Shown one piece after another: positions 43,134 to 46,785 of a DNA stretch of 46,785 bases (positions are counted from its first letter, which is position 1; every line of letters begins with the position of its first letter). This DNA comes from Dehalococcoidia bacterium (GTDB lineage: Bacteria; Chloroflexota; Dehalococcoidia; Bin125), in NCBI GenBank assembly GCA_022828105.1, contig JAJEJC010000004.1:1-46785 (forward strand), given 5' to 3'. The notes beneath the pieces were generated by a model that worked only from the letters and a program-made list of their open reading frames with translations, did no database searches and was not told the DNA's origin. The position numbers were made by a program, and so were the translations under genes.

Positions 43134-43448
43134 TTACCACTTGAGGAGATTCACTTCGTCGACGTTGGCGGTGGCCCGGTTGCGGAAGGTCCGCACGACG
43201 ATGCCCAGCGCGAGCGCGACCTCGGCGGCCGCGATCACGATGATGAAGAAGGCGAAGACGATGCCGGTGATGTTGCCGAAGTCGACGTGTCCGTAGACCG
43301 CGAAGGCAACCATGTTGAGCGACACCGCGTTGAGCATCAACTCAACCGAGAGCAGGATCAGCACGGCGTTGCGGCGCGTGAGCACGCCCATCACGCCGAT
43401 CGCGAAGAGCACCGCGTTGACAACCAGGATGTGCTCAAGTGGCGGCAT
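43134..43448 (-). CDS. nuoK: NADH-quinone oxidoreductase subunit K
   Basis: NuoK is a small three-helix subunit of the complex I membrane arm. The 104-residue product has the pattern HILVVNAVLFAIGVMGVLTRRNAVLILLSVELMLNAV and a second conserved Glu in VIAAAEVALALGIV, both Glu residues being part of the proton path. The start codon overlaps the nuoJ stop by one base (TGATG), so translation is coupled. Confidence 0.97.
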   Translation of the reverse strand: MPPLEHILVVNAVLFAIGVMGVLTRRNAVLILLSVELMLNAVSLNMVAFAVYGHVDFGNITGIVFAFFIIVIAAAEVALALGIVVRTFRNRATANVDEVNLLKW

Positions 43449-43966
43449 CAGTTGTCGTCCTCGTCAGGTGAGGCGAGCATGATCGCGCCGTCAAGCGCGA
43501 TCGAGAGCAGTACGCCGACGATGATGAAGGGGACGATCCAGAGAGTGAAGATTGCGTCGCCGATGGTCTGCAGACCGACCGGCTCGAAAGCGGCTGAAGA
43601 TTCGGGCGTGGTCCAGGTGGTGGCGACAATGCCGCCGATTAGCGCGGCGAGCAGTCCCAGCGCGGCGGCGATGCCGAGCGGCCGTGAGCGGCCGAAGAGG
43701 GCCTGGGGCCGCTCTCGGGCGCGGGTCAGCATGAGCGCAAAGAGGATCAGGATGACGACTGCGGAGCCGTAGATCAGGAGCTGGACGAGCGCGATGAACT
43801 CGACCGTGAGGATCAGGTAGATGCCGGCGACGCCACCGAGCGAGGCAATGAAGAAGAGCGCGGCGTAGACGATGTTGCCGGCGGTGACCACGCCGATCGC
43901 GGAGACCAGCATGACCACGGCCAGGATCCAGAACACCACCTGGGTTGCGGTTACACCGTCCTCCAC
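43448..43966 (-). CDS. nuoJ: NADH-quinone oxidoreductase subunit J
   Basis: NuoJ is a five-helix subunit of the complex I membrane arm. The 172-residue protein has the pattern LFFIASLGGVAGIYLILTVEFIALVQLLIYGSAVVILILFALML, including the LLIYVGAVxVLFLF-like stretch of the family. The GTG start is 28 bases after nuoH. In most complex I operons nuoI lies between H and J; there is no space for it here. Confidence 0.96.
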   Translation of the reverse strand: MEDGVTATQVVFWILAVVMLVSAIGVVTAGNIVYAALFFIASLGGVAGIYLILTVEFIALVQLLIYGSAVVILILFALMLTRARERPQALFGRSRPLGIAAALGLLAALIGGIVATTWTTPESSAAFEPVGLQTIGDAIFTLWIVPFIIVGVLLSIALDGAIMLASPDEDDN

Positions 43967-43994
43967 TGGACCTCTCTCCCTCTGCTCTGAATGA

Positions 43995-45203
43995 CTAGTC
44001 GCCGCCAGCTTCGACCGGGGTGACTTCCGGGGCGGTGATCACACGCGGCGTGGCCGGCGTGGTTTGTACGGTTCGGGCGCCTTCGCCCTGCTTGCGGCTC
44101 ATGATGTAGTAGACCAGTCCGCCGAGCGCGACCAGCAGCCCGAAGGAGACGAGGCCCACGACCCAATCGGGGCCGCCGTAGGCGAGGATGATGCCGTTGG
44201 CGATGACCTGGACGATGGAGAAGGGCAGCAAGACCTTCCATGAGAAGGACATGAGCTGGTCAATGCGCAGCCGGGGGAAGAGCGCCCGCGATCCGATCAC
44301 AAGCACGATCATGACCGAGGTCTTGACGAAGGTCAGCACGATCTGGAGGCCCAGGCCGACATCGGCGCCGAACGGCCAGTTCCAACCGCCGAGGAAGAGC
44401 GAGGAGGCGAGCACGACGAGCAGGAACAGCGCGGTGTACTCGGCGAGGAAGAACATGCCCCAGCGCATGCCGGAGTACTCGACGAAGTAGCCGCCGACGA
44501 CTTCCGATTCCGCGATCGGCATGTCGAAGGGCGGACGGTGGAGTTCGGCCAGCATGCCGATGATGAAGATGAAGAAGCCAAGCGGTTGCAGCAGGATGTA
44601 CGGCGTCGTGGTCTGATCGCCCACAATCGCGTTGATCGAGCCGGCGGCCGAGGCGTCGCCATCAACGGCCAGGCGTCCTGCGGCGACCATCACCACAGCG
44701 ACGATGATCAGCAGCATGGGAATTTCGTAGGAGATGGCCTGTGCCGCGGCACGGACGCCGCCGAGCAGCGCGTACTTGTTGTCCGAGCCCCAGGCGGCCA
44801 TGACGACGCCGACGATGTTCAGACCCAGTACGCCGAAGACGAAGAGCAGGCCGAGATTGAGGTCACGGATGAACCAGGTCTCGGTGAACGGCATCGGCAC
44901 GAAGACGAGGAAGACGGGCACGAATGCCATGTAGGGCGCGAGTTCGAACGCCCAGCGGTCGGCCGTGATCGGCCGGACATCTTCCTTCGTGACCAGCTTG
45001 AGCGCGTCGGCGATTGACTGCAGCGTGCCGATTGGTCCGGTGCGGGTCGGGCCGACGCGAGCCTGGAAGCGGGCCAGGATCTTGCGCTCGAGGTAGATCA
45101 GGGCGAAGGCCATGATCGTCATCAGTGCGACGATGAAGATGATGCGCAGGAGCGCATCAATCCAGTCGGGCATGCTGACGCCGGCGAACTCGCTCAGGAC
45201 CAT
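43995..45203 (-). CDS. nuoH: NADH-quinone oxidoreductase subunit H
   Basis: NuoH forms much of the quinone-binding chamber at the foot of complex I. The 402-residue protein has about eight hydrophobic segments and the blocks LERKILARFQARVGPTRTGP, QSIADALKLVTKED and SYEIPMLL. It has EVVGGYFVEYSGMRW, the acidic loop of the quinone site. A soluble tail of about 40 residues (RTVQTTPATPRVITAPEVTP) is longer than usual and Thr/Pro-rich. No ferredoxin-like [4Fe-4S] motif follows, so it is not fused to NuoI. It starts 146 bases after nuoD. Confidence 0.97.
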   Translation of the reverse strand: MVLSEFAGVSMPDWIDALLRIIFIVALMTIMAFALIYLERKILARFQARVGPTRTGPIGTLQSIADALKLVTKEDVRPITADRWAFELAPYMAFVPVFLVFVPMPFTETWFIRDLNLGLLFVFGVLGLNIVGVVMAAWGSDNKYALLGGVRAAAQAISYEIPMLLIIVAVVMVAAGRLAVDGDASAAGSINAIVGDQTTTPYILLQPLGFFIFIIGMLAELHRPPFDMPIAESEVVGGYFVEYSGMRWGMFFLAEYTALFLLVVLASSLFLGGWNWPFGADVGLGLQIVLTFVKTSVMIVLVIGSRALFPRLRIDQLMSFSWKVLLPFSIVQVIANGIILAYGGPDWVVGLVSFGLLVALGGLVYYIMSRKQGEGARTVQTTPATPRVITAPEVTPVEAGGD

Positions 45204-45313
45204 TTAGCGCATCCCCACCCGCAGTTGCGGCAACTCACGCAGGTTACACGCGATCCGGCTTACGCCCATCCTGTGGGAATGACCACGATTGCCGTTCGGC
45301 AGCGTGAGTCGGG

Positions 45314-45331
45314 GTCCGCGCGAGCGCGGAC
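45314..45331. other. GC-rich perfect hairpin between nuoD and nuoH
   Basis: GTCCGCGC and GCGCGGAC are exact inverted repeats around GA; a stem of 6 bp with a 6-base loop is more realistic. It lies in the 146-base gap between the nuoD stop and the nuoH start. No T-run follows in the direction of transcription. It could stop or pause transcription, or be an mRNA processing or stabilising element. Confidence 0.55.
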
Positions 45332-45342
45332 ATGACGGAGTG

Positions 45343-45361
45343 GTTGACATTAGCGGTCAAC
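45343..45361 (-). other. Small hairpin spanning the nuoD stop codon
   Basis: GTTGAC and GTCAAC flank the 7-base sequence that includes the nuoD TAA stop. The 6-bp stem would lie exactly over the end of the reading frame. It may be chance or may affect coupling of nuoD and nuoH. Confidence 0.35.
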
Positions 45362-46513
45362 CTCGCAGAGCACGATGTCGATCGAGCCGAGCGCGACGAC
45401 GGCGTCGGCGAGGTAGGTGTTGATCACTTGCGGCTTGAGCGAGGAGAGGTTGTGGAAACATGGCGAGCGCATCTTGACCCGCCAGGGCTTGTCGGTGCCG
45501 TCGGAGACCATGTAGATGCCGTACTCGCCGCGCGGATTCTCCTGGCGCATGTAGATTTCGCCGGGTTCGGGGCGCAGACGGGCGGGCATGCGCTCGGGCT
45601 CGATCGGTCCCGAGGTCGGCATCTGATCGAGTGCCTGGCGGAGGATGGTCACGGACTGGCGCATCTCTTCCAGTCGCACGAGGTAGCGGTCGTAGACATC
45701 GCCGCGCTCGCCGACCGGAATCTCCCAGTGGAAGCGGTCGTAGATCGAGTACGGCTCGTCAACACGCAGATCGAAGGGCACGCCGGAGGCGCGCAGCATG
45801 GGTCCGGTGACGCCGTAGGCGATCGCCTCGTCGGCGGTCATCGCGCCGATGTCGCGGCAGCGGGCGATGAAGACCTCGTTGTTGGTCATCAGCTCGTCGA
45901 CGTCGCCGATGCCAACCTCGACCTGGTCGAGCACCCAGTGCGAGTCCTCGATGAAGGTCTCGTGCGGCTCCCAGGCGAGTCCGCCGACGCGGAAGTAGTT
46001 GTACATGATGCGGTCGCCGCAGACGGCCTCGAACAGGTCCTGGATGCGCTCGCGTTCCTTGAAGGTCCAGGTGAAGGCGGTGCCGAAGTAACCGACATCG
46101 GTGCCGAAGGCGCCCATGAACATGAAGTGCGAGAGGATGCGGTTGAACTCGGCCAGGATCAGGCGGATGTACTCGGCGCGTTCGGGAATCTCGATCCCGG
46201 CGAGGCGCTCGACCGCGTTGACGTAGACCCACTCGGAGTTGAAGGCGGCGAGGTAGTCGGTGCGGTCCTGGTAGCCCAACGCTCCCCGGTAATCGAGGTT
46301 CTCGGAGAGTTTCTCGCCGCCGCGGTGCATGTAGCCGATGTAGGGAATGGCGTCCTTGACGATCTCGCCGTCGACGGTGAGGACCATGCGAAACACGCCA
46401 TGAGTCGCAGGGTGCTGCGGCCCGATGTTGATGTTCATATCGACGGTCTCGAACTCGCGCTCGACAACGACTGGTTCGGTCAGGACTTCGCCCTCGAAGG
46501 TTTGCTGGACCAC
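45350..46513 (-). CDS. nuoD: NADH-quinone oxidoreductase subunit D
   Basis: NuoD is the 49-kDa subunit that helps form the quinone site. The 387-residue protein has the family start VDMNINIGPQHPATHGVFRM, with the quinone-site His in GPQHPATHG. GYMHRGGEKLSENLDYRG, AYGVTGPMLRASG and the C-terminal SPCFHNLSSLKPQ and SIDIVLCEVDR follow. The usual DRRL-type ending reads EVDR. GAAGGAG lies about 8 bases before the GTG start. It is followed by a gap with two hairpins and then nuoH. Confidence 0.97.
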   Translation of the reverse strand: MVQQTFEGEVLTEPVVVEREFETVDMNINIGPQHPATHGVFRMVLTVDGEIVKDAIPYIGYMHRGGEKLSENLDYRGALGYQDRTDYLAAFNSEWVYVNAVERLAGIEIPERAEYIRLILAEFNRILSHFMFMGAFGTDVGYFGTAFTWTFKERERIQDLFEAVCGDRIMYNYFRVGGLAWEPHETFIEDSHWVLDQVEVGIGDVDELMTNNEVFIARCRDIGAMTADEAIAYGVTGPMLRASGVPFDLRVDEPYSIYDRFHWEIPVGERGDVYDRYLVRLEEMRQSVTILRQALDQMPTSGPIEPERMPARLRPEPGEIYMRQENPRGEYGIYMVSDGTDKPWRVKMRSPCFHNLSSLKPQVINTYLADAVVALGSIDIVLCEVDR

Positions 46514-46536
46514 GTGGTCTTCTCCTTCGTATCCCG

Positions 46537-46785
46537 TTAGTCGCCGCGCAGCTGCGCGCGCCTGGCGGCGGCGAGCTCGCGGCCGATGCGGACGCGCTCC
46601 GCCTGGGCAGCGGCGCGGCCTTCGGGGTCTTCTTCGGCGTCGGGAATGGTTGGCAGTTCGGGCGGCGGCGGAGCGGGCGGACGGTCATCCTGCGCCGGCG
46701 CAGGCGAGGCCGCCGGCTCTGCCGCCGCAGCAGCAGCCGGCGCCGCTGCGGGCGGCGGAGGCGGCGCGGCGCCTTCAGGTCGCGG
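46537..46785 (-). CDS. Probable C-terminal end of NuoC (start beyond the window)
   Basis: Only the last 82 codons are in the window. They read as a long Pro/Ala-rich stretch (PPPPPAAAPAAAAAAEPAAS) followed by a charged helix (DPEGRAAAQAERVRIGREL) and the end RRAQLRGD. No NuoC core motif lies in this part. The gene is assigned from its place directly upstream of nuoD, with only 23 bases between them, where nuoC is expected. If right, NuoC here has an unusual disordered, helical tail. Confidence 0.5.
   Translation of the reverse strand, partial: PRPEGAAPPPPPAAAPAAAAAAEPAASPAPAQDDRPPAPPPPELPTIPDAEEDPEGRAAAQAERVRIGRELAAARRAQLRGD

Overview
The window is a high-GC bacterial chromosome segment, almost entirely coding and with essential housekeeping genes throughout. 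The combination seen here best fits a member of the Chloroflexota (inference, moderate confidence). It includes lipoproteins whose lipobox is followed by Thr/Pro/Ser- or Gln-rich linkers, a Jag/KhpB protein with Jag-N, KH and R3H parts, a yacL-ispD/F-cysE-cysS cluster, and an OmpR-type regulator with a degenerate receiver beside glnA. GTG starts and 1-4 base stop/start overlaps are common. A high-GC actinobacterium is the main alternative. No phage, transposase, integrase or CRISPR array was seen.

Layout. (1) 1-1596, minus: tRNA-Thr(UGU), tRNA-Tyr(GUA), tRNA-Thr(GGU), tuf, a near copy of the E. coli thrU-tyrU-glyT-thrT-tufB order without the Gly tRNA; tuf runs off the left edge. (2) 1718-2452, plus: a secreted protein with two copies of a Cys-bounded domain and a sortase-like tail. 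(3) 2449-6826, minus: PIN-TRAM protein, ispDF fusion, cysE, cysS. (4) 7174-10098, plus: a small acidic protein, a B12/radical-SAM protein and a DinB-fold protein; 10146-12148, minus: an MBL hydrolase and an M16 peptidase. (5) 12225-16107, plus: lysA, holB and a PSP1/RicT protein, translationally coupled. (6) 16115-22410, minus: the origin-type cluster rpmH, rnpA, yidD, a beta-propeller lipoprotein, yidC, jag, parA, parB. It carries one perfect and one near-perfect parS, both inside coding sequence. (7) 22559-32815: a lytic transglycosylase lipoprotein, alr, CopC-like, a conserved unknown, DoxX, MMPL, a pseudo-HtrA lipoprotein and a GYD protein. (8) 32903-36928: tRNA-Thr(CGU), a GlnR-like regulator and two different glutamine synthetases, with a GTAAC-n6-GTAAC direct repeat upstream of the first glnA. 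(9) 37962-46785, minus: a complex I operon (probable nuoC end, D, H, J, K, L, M, N) with nuoI missing from its usual place, followed by an ERG6-type sterol C-24 methyltransferase homologue.

How the genes work together. Region 6 couples chromosome segregation (ParA/ParB and parS) with RNase P protein, L34, membrane-protein insertion (YidC, YidD) and a lipoprotein that may assist insertion or envelope assembly. Region 8 looks like a self-contained nitrogen-assimilation unit with its own regulator. Region 9 is the membrane arm plus quinone-site subunits of a respiratory complex whose NADH-oxidising module is not encoded in this window. Observations most worth following are the sterol methyltransferase homologue, the dual-frame parS sites, the propeller lipoprotein inside the yidD-yidC pair, the GlnR-like box, the pseudo-protease and the duplicated secreted domain.
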